Assembly: GCA_009664345.1 (NCBI GenBank)
Contig: CP043547.1
Span: 62,001 to 126,000, forward strand
Reading direction: 5' to 3'
Length of the DNA stretch: 64,000 nucleotides
Origin: Planctomycetales bacterium 10988
Lineage (GTDB): Bacteria; Planctomycetota; Planctomycetia; Pirellulales; Pb10988
Notes under the pieces: generated by a model
The model's database searches: none
Seen by the model: the letters and a program-made list of their open reading frames with translations, nothing else
What the model was told of the DNA's origin: nothing
Translations under genes and position numbers: made by a program
Shown: positions 28,277 to 37,657 of the stretch, in pieces
How positions within the stretch are numbered: position 1 is the stretch's first letter
Layout of the letters: every line of letters starts with the position of its first letter

Positions 28277-29824
28277 ATGAATGATTCTATCCCGACGGTT
28301 TTGCAACTTCGCCCTCAAGACAACATCGGAGTCGCTACTCAAAACCTGAAGGAAGGACAGGCGATTCAACTAGGTTCCTTTCGGTTTTCAATGCAAGAAT
28401 CGGTTCCCTTTGGGCATAAACTTGCACTTCAAACCATCGAAAAAGATGAACCGATCCATAAGTATGGGCAAGTCATTGGATTTGCTACAGAGAAAATTCC
28501 GGCGGGGCAGTGGGTGCATTCGCATAACCTCTCCGCTGGGGACTTCAGCCGCGACTATGCTTTTTGCAGCGAAATTCCCGCCCCCCCGACGCCGCTTGAA
28601 AATATCACGTTCGATGCGTTTCGCCGGGCGAATGGGCAAATTGGCACTCGAAACTATGTGGCGATCCTTTCTTCGGTCAATTGTTCGGCAACGGTTAGTA
28701 AGGCGATCGCGCGGCGTGCCTCGGAGCGGCTATTGGCCAATTATCCCCATGTAGATGGGGTAATCGCTTTGACGCACAAGGCAGGTTGTGCCATGCAGTT
28801 CGATGGAGAAGACCATCGCCAGCTCAGCCGCGTTCTGGCCGGCTTTGCCAAACATCCGAATATTTCTCAGTTTTTGATTTTTGGCTTGGGATGTGAAACG
28901 GGCTCGATTCCTTATTTGATCAACCAACATCAGCTGGTCCAGATCACTCATCCCCGTCAAAAACAAACTTCGGTCCGTGCTTTGACCATTCAAGAAGCCG
29001 GGGGAACCGTGGCGGCGATTGAGGCAGGGCTTGAGCAGATTGCGGAAATTTTGCCCCTCGCCAATGAAGCGAAACGCGAGCCGGTTTCCGCGAGCCATCT
29101 CAAAGTCGGATTGGAGTGTGGCGGGTCCGATGGAAATAGTGGAATCACGGCGAATCCTGCTCTGGGCGCGGCTGCTGATTTGATCGTAGCCGCCGGTGGC
29201 ACCGCGATTTTGGGAGAAACGACAGAAATCTACGGAGCGGAACACCTTTTAACCCGCCGTGCGAAAACCCCAGAAGTTGCCCAAAAGTTGGTGGACCGCA
29301 TCCATTGGTGGGAAGAACACACCCGGAAGTTCGGCGTGATCATCGACAATAATCCCTCACCGGGAAACAAGGCTGGCGGGCTGACGACGATTTACGAAAA
29401 GTCTTTAGGAGCCGTGGCCAAAGCGGGGTCCACCGCGATGACGGCCGTCTATCAATATGCCGAGCCAATCACGGAACCGGGGATGGTGGTGATGGACACA
29501 CCTGGCTTCGACCCCAGCAGCGTCACCGGCATGGTGGCTGGGGGGGCGAATGTCGTTTGCTTTACGACAGGCCGTGGAAGTTGCTTCGGTTGTAAGCCGA
29601 CCCCTTCCATCAAAATCGCCACCAATACGCCGATGTACGAACGACTCAGCGACGATATGGATGTCAACGCCGGAGAAATTCTGACTGGCCAACCTATCGA
29701 GGAAGTCGGCCAAGCGATATTCCAAACGATTCTCGATGTCGCCAGTGGAAAGAAAACGCGGAGCGAAGTCCACGGCATCGGCGACGAAGAGTTCATCCCT
29801 TGGAGCATTGGCCCCGTTTTGTAA
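28277..29824 (+). CDS. UxaA-family altronate/galactarate dehydratase
   Basis: 515-residue sugar-acid dehydratase. An N-terminal SAF domain (about 10-95, DNIGVATQNLKEGQAIQLG ... IPAGQWVHSHNL) is fused to the UxaA catalytic region, as in full-length altronate hydrolase. Family landmarks include GRANGQIGTRNYVAI-like text, HKAGCAMQ, GLGCE, LECGGSDGNSGITANPALG and SCFGCKPTPSIKIATNTPMYERLSDDMDVNAG. Altronate, galactarate and related acids cannot be separated by eye, so no symbol is given. It probably feeds hexuronate degradation products into central metabolism. Confidence 0.9.
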   Translation: MNDSIPTVLQLRPQDNIGVATQNLKEGQAIQLGSFRFSMQESVPFGHKLALQTIEKDEPIHKYGQVIGFATEKIPAGQWVHSHNLSAGDFSRDYAFCSEIPAPPTPLENITFDAFRRANGQIGTRNYVAILSSVNCSATVSKAIARRASERLLANYPHVDGVIALTHKAGCAMQFDGEDHRQLSRVLAGFAKHPNISQFLIFGLGCETGSIPYLINQHQLVQITHPRQKQTSVRALTIQEAGGTVAAIEAGLEQIAEILPLANEAKREPVSASHLKVGLECGGSDGNSGITANPALGAAADLIVAAGGTAILGETTEIYGAEHLLTRRAKTPEVAQKLVDRIHWWEEHTRKFGVIIDNNPSPGNKAGGLTTIYEKSLGAVAKAGSTAMTAVYQYAEPITEPGMVVMDTPGFDPSSVTGMVAGGANVVCFTTGRGSCFGCKPTPSIKIATNTPMYERLSDDMDVNAGEILTGQPIEEVGQAIFQTILDVASGKKTRSEVHGIGDEEFIPWSIGPVL

Positions 29825-29855
29825 AAGCGACTTCTTTATAAAAACCGCTTTTTGA

Positions 29856-31106
29856 CTATTCCTGGATGATCGTCGCATCCGTCTTTTCCGCGGATTGAGG
29901 AGTCGTCAGCAAAGGCATCTCTGCTGCTGGCTCTTCTTCCTTCACAGGGACGGTTTCGGGTTGCACGACTTCCCCAGGAAGAGGCAAATGCACATCAGCT
30001 TCGCCATTGGATTGCAGGGCCATCCATAATCGGGGTTCGCCTGCTCCGTTGAAGAGACTCATATGAGCAGCCTGATCGGGAGCAGCCAGGACCGCTCGCG
30101 GTTTCCCAAACGGGTCCTTCAGGACAAACTTCGGCTCATTGTTGCTAACGCCGGTAAATTGCCGCGGCTTACCTTCGGTGTCATAGAGAATCAAAGCGGT
30201 TTCTTGAGCAGTGCTCCCCAGGACAACTTGTTCTTGATTTTGCGGATTGCGGAAGACGAGGAACGGGTCTTCATTTTCATTGACGGCAATCACCGCACGT
30301 TGACGACCTGACTTATCGAAGATCGCCAAATCCGTTTCTTGCTCCGTCGCCACCAGGACAGCACGGGGGTGTTGATCTTTATCTTTAAGAAACAAGGCCG
30401 GTTCCTGCTTCGGATCGACTTTCAAACTCGCCCGGCTTTTGCCTTCGGAATCGCCTAAGGAAAGTTCAACAGACTCTGCCGAAGAGACAAGCGAAGCCCG
30501 AACCTGATCGCGTTGATCCTTGAAGACCATCATCGGATGATTTTGGCTAAGCCCGATAAATTGGCGTTGCAGACCTTCGGGATCGAAGAAGGCCAGGGCA
30601 GTTTCCGGTTCGGTGGCTCCCAAAACCGCCCGAGGTTTTCCAGCCGGATCGCGGATAATCAGAAAAGGATCGTTCTCTGCATTCATCCCGACAAAGGTAC
30701 GAGGGCGGCCATCGCGATCAAAAATATTTAAATGAGCCGATTGAGCTTCCGCCATCACTTCCACTCTCTTTTGACCTTCACCATCAAAGAGATTCAGTTG
30801 TGGACCTTGCTCGGTCACAATCATTCCCAGCCGAGGTTTTCCGGCGGAATCGAAGAAAGCTAGGCCCGGTCCACCGCTGAAGGTGCCCCATTTCGCCCAG
30901 GTTTTTCCTTCTTCATCGACCAAGACAAATTGCTGTGCCTGATAAGTTTTCGGAGGGCCTTCTTGTTTGCCGGCCCCGAGTAGAAAGCAGCCCATGGCGA
31001 GAACTGCCGCAAGGCCCATTCCCCAACGTAAGCGACGGTTCTGGCTTTCCAGCACTTGAAGTCGCGCTTGAAACGATTGTATTGCCGAATCGCCAGCTAA
31101 CATCAC
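29856..31106 (-). CDS. Membrane-anchored tandem-repeat protein
   Basis: 416-residue protein with a short cytoplasmic head, one transmembrane helix (about 28-47) and about 14 tandem repeats of 22-23 residues to about residue 380. The unit reads roughly LxxFDxxGKxRxxLxxxxxxxP, with a hydrophobic pair, Asp, Gly and Arg conserved. Neighbouring units alternate between a KPRAVLGATE form and an FDxEGxxRQFxGxxxNxP form, giving a super-repeat of about 45 residues. A Pro/Glu-rich tail follows. A beta-solenoid or beta-propeller fold is likely. I do not recognise a function; the single anchor places the repeats outside the inner membrane. Confidence 0.7.
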   Translation of the reverse strand: MMLAGDSAIQSFQARLQVLESQNRRLRWGMGLAAVLAMGCFLLGAGKQEGPPKTYQAQQFVLVDEEGKTWAKWGTFSGGPGLAFFDSAGKPRLGMIVTEQGPQLNLFDGEGQKRVEVMAEAQSAHLNIFDRDGRPRTFVGMNAENDPFLIIRDPAGKPRAVLGATEPETALAFFDPEGLQRQFIGLSQNHPMMVFKDQRDQVRASLVSSAESVELSLGDSEGKSRASLKVDPKQEPALFLKDKDQHPRAVLVATEQETDLAIFDKSGRQRAVIAVNENEDPFLVFRNPQNQEQVVLGSTAQETALILYDTEGKPRQFTGVSNNEPKFVLKDPFGKPRAVLAAPDQAAHMSLFNGAGEPRLWMALQSNGEADVHLPLPGEVVQPETVPVKEEEPAAEMPLLTTPQSAEKTDATIIQE

Positions 31107-31467
31107 TACGTCCTCCTTGACGGTGCTGCTTCTAGGTTCTTGTCTTACTGTATTACTAAGGGCCAGTGGTCAACACCATTCAGAGCCGGTAAGGACCTGG
31201 AAAAAGTGACTCCCAACTAACTTTTGACCACAAACTCCAATAAATTCTGTTCGTGTTTGCGAAAGCGGGTCTTAAACTACCGGGTTCCTGACAATTCCTC
31301 AAGAGGAGATTTTCAGGGAGAAACCAGCCATTCTAGCCATTTGGCAACAAGATGATTCTTCCAATCTAAAGGAACTCGCCTTCATAATTGAAAATGGGTT
31401 GAATATTGGCTATCATCTCAAACCACGAGATGATGACAAAACCAATCTTGAATGAAGGAAATATGCG
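31107..31467. other. Divergent intergenic region carrying repeat copy B
   Basis: About 360 bp between divergent genes. It holds the dispersed element at 31159-31239; the rest shows nothing recognisable. Confidence 0.5.
31159..31239 (+). repeat. Dispersed ~80-bp element, copy B
   Basis: Starts AGGGCCAGTGGTCAACACC, contains AAAGTGACTCCCAA and ends CTTTTGACCACAAACTCC. It lies 53 bp upstream of the tandem-repeat protein's start codon. Confidence 0.85.
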
Positions 31468-32361
31468 ATGAAAATAACCTTTTTCTCCAGTTTATGGCTC
31501 CTAGGCTTCCTTGTCTTGGTCAATTCTTCGTTGGCTCAAGAAAGCCTCACTGCTGGGAAACTTACTCGCTTGGCGGATGGTTTCAAGTTCACCGAAGGCC
31601 CCGCCTGGGATGGAATGTCTACGCTCTATTTCTCCGATATTCCCAACAAAAAGATTCACACTTGGTCACAAGAAAAAGGGGCAAGTGTCTACAAGGAATT
31701 AGAGGGTGCTAGCAATGGCCTCTTCTTTGATGCCAATGGAAATCTCCTTGTTTGCCAACCGCCAGGTCGCCAAGTGTTGCAAATCTCCCCCAGCGGCGAG
31801 GAGACGGTCCTCGTTTCTGAGTATCGTGGTAAGAAAGTCAATTCCCCCAACGACTTATGGATTACTCCAGAGGGAGGGGTCTTCTTTACCGATCCTCGTT
31901 ATGGAAGTCAGGAAGGTTTGGAGCAAGGGGGTTTTCATGTCTATTACCTTAGCCGCGATCGAAGGAAACTGAAACGAGTCGTGGATAACTTAGTCAAGCC
32001 GAATGGGGTTGTTGGGACCTCTGATGGAAAAACGTTGTTCATCGCCGATCATGGAGCGGAGAAAACGTATCGCTATGATATCGGGAAGAATGGAGCATTG
32101 AAAAACCGCCGACTTGCTGCCCCGGCCGGATCGGATGGTTTAACCGTGGACGAACGAGGCAATCTTTATCTAACTGGTGATCATGTCACCATTTACAACG
32201 ATAAAGCCGAGCTGATCGAAACGATCGAAATTCCCGAACGTCCCGCGAATTTGACCTTCGGAGGCGAGGATTATCAAACCCTCTTTATCACGGCAAGGTC
32301 GGGACTGTATGCCGTCCCCATGAAGATCAAAGGGGACCCGGTTCTCTTTAAAAATGAATGA
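31468..32361 (+). CDS. Secreted SMP-30/gluconolactonase family protein (second copy)
   Basis: 297-residue beta-propeller lactonase paralogous to the one at 14.2 kb but about 60 residues shorter. It has a signal peptide (ending SSLAQ), then FKFTEGPAWD (metal Glu), KVNSPNDLWITPEGGVFFTDPRYG, KPNGVVGTSDGKTLFIAD and AGSDGLTVDERGNLYLTGD. The Glu/Asn/Asp metal ligands are kept. GAAGGAAA precedes the chosen ATG. The immediate neighbours are not sugar-metabolism genes, although a UxaA-type dehydratase lies about 1.6 kb upstream. Confidence 0.88.
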   Translation: MKITFFSSLWLLGFLVLVNSSLAQESLTAGKLTRLADGFKFTEGPAWDGMSTLYFSDIPNKKIHTWSQEKGASVYKELEGASNGLFFDANGNLLVCQPPGRQVLQISPSGEETVLVSEYRGKKVNSPNDLWITPEGGVFFTDPRYGSQEGLEQGGFHVYYLSRDRRKLKRVVDNLVKPNGVVGTSDGKTLFIADHGAEKTYRYDIGKNGALKNRRLAAPAGSDGLTVDERGNLYLTGDHVTIYNDKAELIETIEIPERPANLTFGGEDYQTLFITARSGLYAVPMKIKGDPVLFKNE

Positions 32362-32785
32362 TTCACTTGCGACGACCTTGAGAATGGTGCGTATTTACTA
32401 GAGGGGATAGCCTTTGATCATCAAGATCGAAGTATGATTCTACTTATCCCCTCTCAGACTTACTCTCCGCTTCCGTGATAAAATTTTGAAAAATAAAAAG
32501 CTTGCCTATGCTTGTATTTAAATTATAATATAAAACATGGTATATATATAATATAGAAGATTTTATTCGCTGCTTTCTGGAGTCGTCTGTGTTCTCCTGA
32601 AGCAGCTCCCGACTTCATCAAGTTAGCTTGTCCGAAGTGACGGTTTTGACTCCCAGCCGAACGGCCACTAAAACTAGCTAATTTAAGTAACTTAAGTCAC
32701 TGACGAATCTTAGGTTATGATTCTTTTCCTTTTAGAGTAGAATATTTGGGATGGGACAACCGCGACTGGGTCGCGAAGAGAGACA
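32362..32785. other. Intergenic region upstream of hslV
   Basis: About 425 bp. A G-rich/C-rich inverted pair (GAGGGGATA at 32401, TATCCCCTC at 32445) with a 35-nt spacer may end the lactonase transcript, but it lacks a T-run. A strongly AT-rich tract (about 32486-32570, with TATATATATAATATAG) lies upstream of hslV and may contribute to its promoter. Confidence 0.45.
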
Positions 32786-33334
32786 ATGATGTTAAAGATT
32801 AGGAGTACCACAATCCTGACGGTACGACGTGCGGACTTCGTCGCCATGGGGGGAGACGGACAAGTCACCCTGGGCGAATCGGTAATGAAAGCCGATGCGA
32901 TGAAGATTCGTAAGCTCATGAACGATCAGATCCTGACTGGCTTTGCCGGTTCGAGTGCCGATGCGTTTGCTTTGTTGGAACGCTTCGAGGCGAAGTTGAA
33001 GAACTATCCGCATAATCTTCCTCGGGCGGCAACCGAGCTGGCCAAGGAATGGCGGATGGATCGTGCCCTGAGGAAGCTGGAGGCGATGCTCGCTGTCGTC
33101 GATGCTCACCATACCCTCTTGGTAACCGGCACCGGAGATGTCATTCAACCCACCGATGGTATTTTAGCGATTGGCTCCGGCGGCAATTACGCAACGGCCG
33201 CCGCTCGCGCTCTGCTGACTCATTCTTCCCTCTCGGCGAAGGAGATCGTTGAAGAATCCCTGAAAATTGCTGCCGATATCGACATTTATACAAATCACCA
33301 AGTTGTGGTGGAGGAACTACCTTGCGGGACTTAA
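32786..33334 (+). CDS. hslV: ATP-dependent protease HslV subunit (ClpQ)
   Basis: 182-residue N-terminal-nucleophile peptidase that forms a double hexamer with HslU. The mature catalytic Thr follows a short propeptide (MMLKIRS then TTILTVRR), and GGDGQVTLG with a Lys at [10 protein letters not shown] supports the active site. [19 protein letters not shown] is the typical C-terminal landmark. Two adjacent ATGs (32786, 32789) are possible starts. It overlaps hslU by 13 nt. Confidence 0.96.
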   Translation: MMLKIRSTTILTVRRADFVAMGGDGQVTLGESVMKADAMKIRKLMNDQILTGFAGSSADAFALLERFEAKLKNYPHNLPRAATELAKEWRMDRALRKLEAMLAVVDAHHTLLVTGTGDVIQPTDGILAIGSGGNYATAAARALLTHSSLSAKEIVEESLKIAADIDIYTNHQVVVEELPCGT

Positions 33335-34659
33335 CTCCAAGGCAAATCGTGGAAGAACTCGATCGTTACATCGTTGGTCAAGCCGAAGCGAAGCGGGCGG
33401 TGGCGATCGCTGTCCGGAATCGTTGGCGACGACAGCAACTTTCCGAGGACCTTCGCAACGAAATTTCTCCGAAAAACATCCTCATGATGGGACCGACGGG
33501 AGTGGGAAAGACCGAGATCGCTCGCCGCTTGGCTCAGCTCACGGATGCCCCTTTTCTCAAAGTGGAAGCGACGAAATTTACCGAAGTTGGCTACTACGGT
33601 CGCGACGTGGAAAGCATCGTGCGGGAATTAGTCGATAGTGCGGTCGCATTGATTAAAGGGAGAGAAGGAAAAAGGGTGGAAAAAGCCGCCCGGGAAAAAG
33701 TCAATGAACGCCTTCTCAATATCCTGCTGCGAACCGAATCCGACGACACCCCTTTAGGTTCGACCGAGGAAGAACGGGAGCGAACCCAAAGAACTCGGGA
33801 GAAGTTTGCCAAGATGCTCGACGAGGGAAGCTTGGAGAATCGGATGATTGAAATCTCGATTTCTCAAAAGGTTTCTCCCATGGTCCTCGGCAATATGGGG
33901 CTGGAAAATGTTGATCAGAATCTGCAAGAGATGATGGAAAAGCTTCTTCCCCGCGAAACCCGACAGCGGACGTTACCCGTTTCGGAAGCCCGCAAGGTTC
34001 TCTTGGAAGAGGAACGCGACCGGCTCATCAACGAAGATCAGGTCCACGAAAGTGCGGTTTCTCTGGCGGAAAATGCCGGGGTCGTCTTCTTAGATGAAAT
34101 CGACAAGATTATTCCCAGCGATTCAAATCGCAATGCCGATGTCTCTCGACAAGGAGTACAACGCGACCTGCTGCCGATCGTCGAAGGGACCACCGTTCAA
34201 ACCAAGTACGGGTATGTGAAAACGGATCATATCCTCTTCATCGCCGCCGGGGCCTTTCATCAGACAAAGCCCAGCGAACTGATGCCCGAATTGCAAGGTC
34301 GATTTCCCATTCGCGTCGAGCTGACCGATTTGACTACGGAGGACTTTATTCAAATCTTGGCGGAGCCGAAAAACGCCTTAACCAAGCAATATAAGGCCCT
34401 GTTCCAGACCGAAGAGATCGAGTTGCAATTCACTCAGGATGGGATTGAAGCGATGGCCCATATCGCTTTTCTTGTCAATCAAAAGACGCAGAACATCGGG
34501 GCACGTCGGCTGCACACCATCCTCGAACGCCTGCTGGAAGAGCTGAACTTCGAAGCCCCGACGATGAAAACGAAAGAAGTTAAAATCGATGCGGAGTATG
34601 TCTCCGAACGGCTGCAAGAGATCGCAGAAGACGAAGACCTTAGCCGCTACATCCTTTGA
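33322..34659 (+). CDS. hslU: HslU ATPase subunit (ClpY)
   Basis: 445-residue AAA+ unfoldase for HslV. TTG start with GGAGG upstream inside hslV, so translation is coupled. Landmarks: [27 protein letters not shown], Walker [18 protein letters not shown], pore loop around [13 protein letters not shown] (GYVG-type), Walker [11 protein letters not shown], and sensor 2 [17 protein letters not shown]. The I-domain between Walker A and B is present. Complete, with an intact C-terminal tail DLSRYIL that inserts into HslV. Confidence 0.97.
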   Translation: MRDLTPRQIVEELDRYIVGQAEAKRAVAIAVRNRWRRQQLSEDLRNEISPKNILMMGPTGVGKTEIARRLAQLTDAPFLKVEATKFTEVGYYGRDVESIVRELVDSAVALIKGREGKRVEKAAREKVNERLLNILLRTESDDTPLGSTEEERERTQRTREKFAKMLDEGSLENRMIEISISQKVSPMVLGNMGLENVDQNLQEMMEKLLPRETRQRTLPVSEARKVLLEEERDRLINEDQVHESAVSLAENAGVVFLDEIDKIIPSDSNRNADVSRQGVQRDLLPIVEGTTVQTKYGYVKTDHILFIAAGAFHQTKPSELMPELQGRFPIRVELTDLTTEDFIQILAEPKNALTKQYKALFQTEEIELQFTQDGIEAMAHIAFLVNQKTQNIGARRLHTILERLLEELNFEAPTMKTKEVKIDAEYVSERLQEIAEDEDLSRYIL

Positions 34660-34686
34660 CGAACCGCTAAGGTCTTAAGTTTTTAT
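34634..34686 (+). terminator. Terminator with its 5' arm inside hslU
   Basis: Perfect 11-bp inverted repeat AAGACCTTAGC / GCTAAGGTCTT with a 21-nt loop, followed by AAGTTTTTA. The left arm lies in the last codons of hslU. Confidence 0.65.
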
Positions 34687-34705
34687 GCAATGATTTAGAC
34701 GTTTT

Positions 34706-35590
34706 TTAGAGCAAGCCGTACTTCTTCAAGGTTTCTTGCAGCGAGCTGACTTGGGCCTCGGTGAGCGGAGTCATCGGCAAGCGAAGTTCACCATTATCCC
34801 GGCCTAGAAGCTTCATCGCGGTTTTCACTGGAATGGGATTCGTCGCGAGGGAAAGCATATCTCGGCACAACGGGAAGAGCTTATGGTGCCACTTCTGAGC
34901 GGTTGAGAAATCGCCGACTTCCGCGGCTTTGACCATGGCCCCGATGTCTTTGGGAACGATGTTGGCCGCGACGGAAATGACCCCTTCACCACCGATCGAC
35001 ATCAATGGCAACGTCAAACTATCATCGCCACTCAACACGGTGAGATTCGTCGCCGCCAAGACCGCCGAAGCTTGATCCATCGAGCCGGTCGCTTCTTTCA
35101 CAATGGCGATGTTCTTCAACTCCGCCAAACGAATGATCGTTTCGGGTTCAATGTTTTTGCCCGTTCGACCAGGGATATTATAGACACAGATCGGCAAACC
35201 GCATTCTTCGGCCAAAGCTTTGTAGTGCTGATAAAACCCTTCTTGGGTCGGCTTGTTATAATAAGGGGCCACCACCAGGGCACCATCGGCGCCGACTTTC
35301 TCGGCGAACTTGGTCAAGCGGAGGGCTTCCTTGGTGCTATTGCTGCCGGTTCCGGGCATCACTTTACAGCGACCAGCGACCTTTTCCACAACGGCACTGA
35401 TCACGGCTTCGTGTTCTTCATGCGAAAGGGTGGGCGATTCCCCGGTCGTTCCTACCGGGCAAAGGCAATCGGTCCCCGAGGCAATTTGATATTCCACTTG
35501 CTTGCCAAGGGTATCGAAATCAATCTCACCATCTAAAAACGGGGTCGTCAGCGCGACACTCACCCCGGAAAATGCTTCACCTTTTCTCAT
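34706..35590 (-). CDS. dapA: 4-hydroxy-tetrahydrodipicolinate synthase
   Basis: 294-residue Schiff-base aldolase that condenses pyruvate with aspartate semialdehyde, the first committed step to diaminopimelate and lysine. Landmarks: [22 protein letters not shown], the catalytic Tyr in [12 protein letters not shown], the Schiff-base Lys in [11 protein letters not shown] and [12 protein letters not shown]. Diaminopimelate synthesis fits a cell with peptidoglycan. Convergent with hslU. Confidence 0.96.
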   Translation of the reverse strand: MRKGEAFSGVSVALTTPFLDGEIDFDTLGKQVEYQIASGTDCLCPVGTTGESPTLSHEEHEAVISAVVEKVAGRCKVMPGTGSNSTKEALRLTKFAEKVGADGALVVAPYYNKPTQEGFYQHYKALAEECGLPICVYNIPGRTGKNIEPETIIRLAELKNIAIVKEATGSMDQASAVLAATNLTVLSGDDSLTLPLMSIGGEGVISVAANIVPKDIGAMVKAAEVGDFSTAQKWHHKLFPLCRDMLSLATNPIPVKTAMKLLGRDNGELRLPMTPLTEAQVSSLQETLKKYGLL

Positions 35591-35797
35591 GATGCTTCTC
35601 TTAAAATACTCTTATTATCTAGAAACTGTTTTTGTTCGCTGGGTCGGAGGGAGGGAACTCGCATCTTAAAAAGAGAGCCCCCCTGCTGTAAACCATCTGC
35701 AAGGAGTTTTTAGCTGAGTTTCCCGCTTTCTTGGGAATTTCAAAGGGTTCTATAGAGACGAACTCGTTTCCAGCTTTCTCAAGACTTCGGAAGATTG

Positions 35798-36358
35798 TTA
35801 GGAATCCTCCTCGCCATAGCGGTCATGCCAATACTTTATCAACTCCTCAGGGATCGCCAAATGACATTTGGTTGATTTGATGCTGTTGGCGATTGGGTCG
35901 AGTGTCTCCTTGTCTTCTTCCAATTTTATCAGCTGTGAAGGATCATAGATATGTGTTAGACCTCTATCTATTTCCGGACCTGTATAAACATAGTGAAAAT
36001 TATCTCGATTACTCTCAGAGACATGGTAAATATAAGAGACTTTGTATCGATGTGGACCCTCCAAAATTTGAACTTTGTCACCCTTATGAAAAGGGCCGCT
36101 ATTGCACCAAGCGGCAATGTATTGCATTGGAGTCAAAACAAAGATCCCGACATAACAGAAAAGAAAAAACCCGAAGATTGAAGAAAGAAAGATCGTTGCG
36201 AAAAAGAGAATCAGTTGGTCAAGGCTGCTAAAAATTCCTCGATATACCTGTAAATCATACACATTATAGAGAATTGTACCCCCGATACAGAGCATTAAAG
36301 TTTGAAGCTCTAGGTATTCATTTGCCATGAAAAGTTGTAGGCGTGTGGAGGTTTTCAT
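35798..36358 (-). CDS. Membrane protein of unknown function
   Basis: 186-residue protein with two hydrophobic segments (about 19-35 and 46-75), then a soluble domain of about 110 residues with HKGDKVQILEGPHRYKVSYIYHV, which may be a small beta barrel. I do not recognise the family. Translation may be controlled by RNA structure: its ribosome binding site (AGAGGAGAGAG) lies in the 3' arm of a perfect 12-bp hairpin. It follows pdxJ on the same strand with a gap of about 60 bp. Confidence 0.6.
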   Translation of the reverse strand: MKTSTRLQLFMANEYLELQTLMLCIGGTILYNVYDLQVYRGIFSSLDQLILFFATIFLSSIFGFFLFCYVGIFVLTPMQYIAAWCNSGPFHKGDKVQILEGPHRYKVSYIYHVSESNRDNFHYVYTGPEIDRGLTHIYDPSQLIKLEEDKETLDPIANSIKSTKCHLAIPEELIKYWHDRYGEEDS

Positions 36359-36363
36359 TCTTC

Positions 36364-36406
36364 TCTCTCCTCTGTAATCTGTTGTACTAATATAACAGAG
36401 GAGAGA
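36364..36406 (-). promoter_or_regulatory. Hairpin sequestering a ribosome binding site
   Basis: On the reverse strand, TCTCTCCTCTGT pairs perfectly with ACAGAGGAGAGA across a 19-nt AT-rich loop. The second arm is the ribosome binding site of the small membrane-protein gene, whose ATG begins 5 nt further on. It could be a translational switch or a stem protecting the pdxJ 3' end; there is no T-run for a terminator. Confidence 0.55.
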
Positions 36407-36417
36407 TCGAAAAACTG

Positions 36418-37140
36418 CTAACTTTTTTGAAGCATGGCGGCTTTCATTTCGCGGACGGCTCGTTCGAAGCCGACAAGGACCGCTCGGGAGACGATGGCAT
36501 GCCCGATGTTGAGTTCCACCATCTGATCAATCGCGGCGACGGCCTGCACATTCTGATAATTCAATCCATGTCCGGCATGGAGTCGGATCCCGGCATCAAC
36601 AATTTCCGCCGAGGCCACTTTGAGTTGAGCTAAAGCCTTTTCCCGATCGGGGCCGATTTTCGAAAGAGCATAAACCCCGGTATGGAGTTCGATCGCTTCC
36701 ACATTCATTGTGGCACCCGCTTCGATCTGAGCGGAATCCGGATCAAGAAAGAGACTGACGGGGATGCCTGCATCTTGCAGTTTCTTGACGGATGAAGCGA
36801 CTTTCTCCCATTGCCCAACGACATCCAATCCGCCTTCGGTCGTGACTTCCTCGCGTTTTTCCGGCACCAAGGTGACTTGATCCGGCTTAGTCTGGCAAGC
36901 AATCTCCAACACTTCCGACTCGCAGGCACATTCCAGATTCAACTTCACTTGCACCATTTGTTTCAATAGATGCAAATCACGATCTTGGATATGGCGGCGA
37001 TCCTCTCGCAAATGGCAAGTGATTCCATCCGCACCGGCAAGCTCCGCCAAGAGAGACGCCGTGACGGGGTCAGGTTCATAGGTACGCCGTGCCTGCCGCA
37101 AGGTTGCTACATGATCGATATTGACACCTAATTCTAACAT
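36418..37140 (-). CDS. pdxJ: Pyridoxine 5'-phosphate synthase
   Basis: 240-residue TIM-barrel enzyme of the DXP-dependent vitamin B6 pathway; condenses 1-deoxyxylulose 5-phosphate with 3-amino-2-oxopropyl phosphate. Landmarks: [22 protein letters not shown] at the N-terminus, [36 protein letters not shown], and GLNYQNV near the C-terminus with [12 protein letters not shown]. Complete. pdxA is not in the window. Confidence 0.97.
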   Translation of the reverse strand: MLELGVNIDHVATLRQARRTYEPDPVTASLLAELAGADGITCHLREDRRHIQDRDLHLLKQMVQVKLNLECACESEVLEIACQTKPDQVTLVPEKREEVTTEGGLDVVGQWEKVASSVKKLQDAGIPVSLFLDPDSAQIEAGATMNVEAIELHTGVYALSKIGPDREKALAQLKVASAEIVDAGIRLHAGHGLNYQNVQAVAAIDQMVELNIGHAIVSRAVLVGFERAVREMKAAMLQKS

Positions 37141-37657
37141 GGCCCATCACCTGATCTCATCGAGGAAAGGAAAGATATTTCTCACAAGATAACGTGCAAA
37201 CCGTTTTTCAAAAGAGGTAGTATTTAGAGTTTGTGGTAAAAAGGTCTTTGAGAGCTACTTTTCCCAAGTGCCCAACTGTTTTCGTCGGGTTATGACCACT
37301 GGCTCTTGCTCAATTCGAGAAATCGATCTGTTTTCAAGATTCGAGTGGAGCAAGACCTCGGAAGAAATTAGGAAGCCCCTTCTCAATGGCTAGAGAGATA
37401 AGAAGCCTCACAGACGGTTAGGCAACCTAAGAGACAAGCTTTCTGGCAGAAAAGTTCAAAGAAGTTGCGAGTCCCCCCTCAAGGCAGTATCCTAGAAGGT
37501 TACTTGGAAAGGTTATCCGGAGGGAAAAACTCAAACGTGATTTGCATTCTTTTTCCCTCTGGTGCCTTGCTAAAATGTGGCGAAATTTGCCCCATCAACA
37601 ATCGAATTTCCCAGAGTTTTCAACTACAATCGCCCCCCGTTGTAAAGTGCAGCGTCT
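37141..37657. other. Divergent intergenic region carrying repeat copy C
   Basis: About 515 bp between the divergent pdxJ and NtrC-type regulator genes. It holds the dispersed element at 37227-37306. A 69-codon frame at 37465-37674 runs into the regulator gene and looks random. Confidence 0.5.
37227..37306 (-). repeat. Dispersed ~80-bp element, copy C
   Basis: Reverse orientation: as written it starts GAGTTTGTGGTAAAAAGG and ends TATGACCACTGGCTCT. It is 87 bp upstream of the pdxJ start codon. Confidence 0.82.

Noticed and set aside
32640-32677. Possible sixth copy of the dispersed element (TGACTCCCA ... CCACTAAAACT)
   Set aside because: Only the right end matches and the middle is shortened; similarity over about 30 bp is too weak to call.
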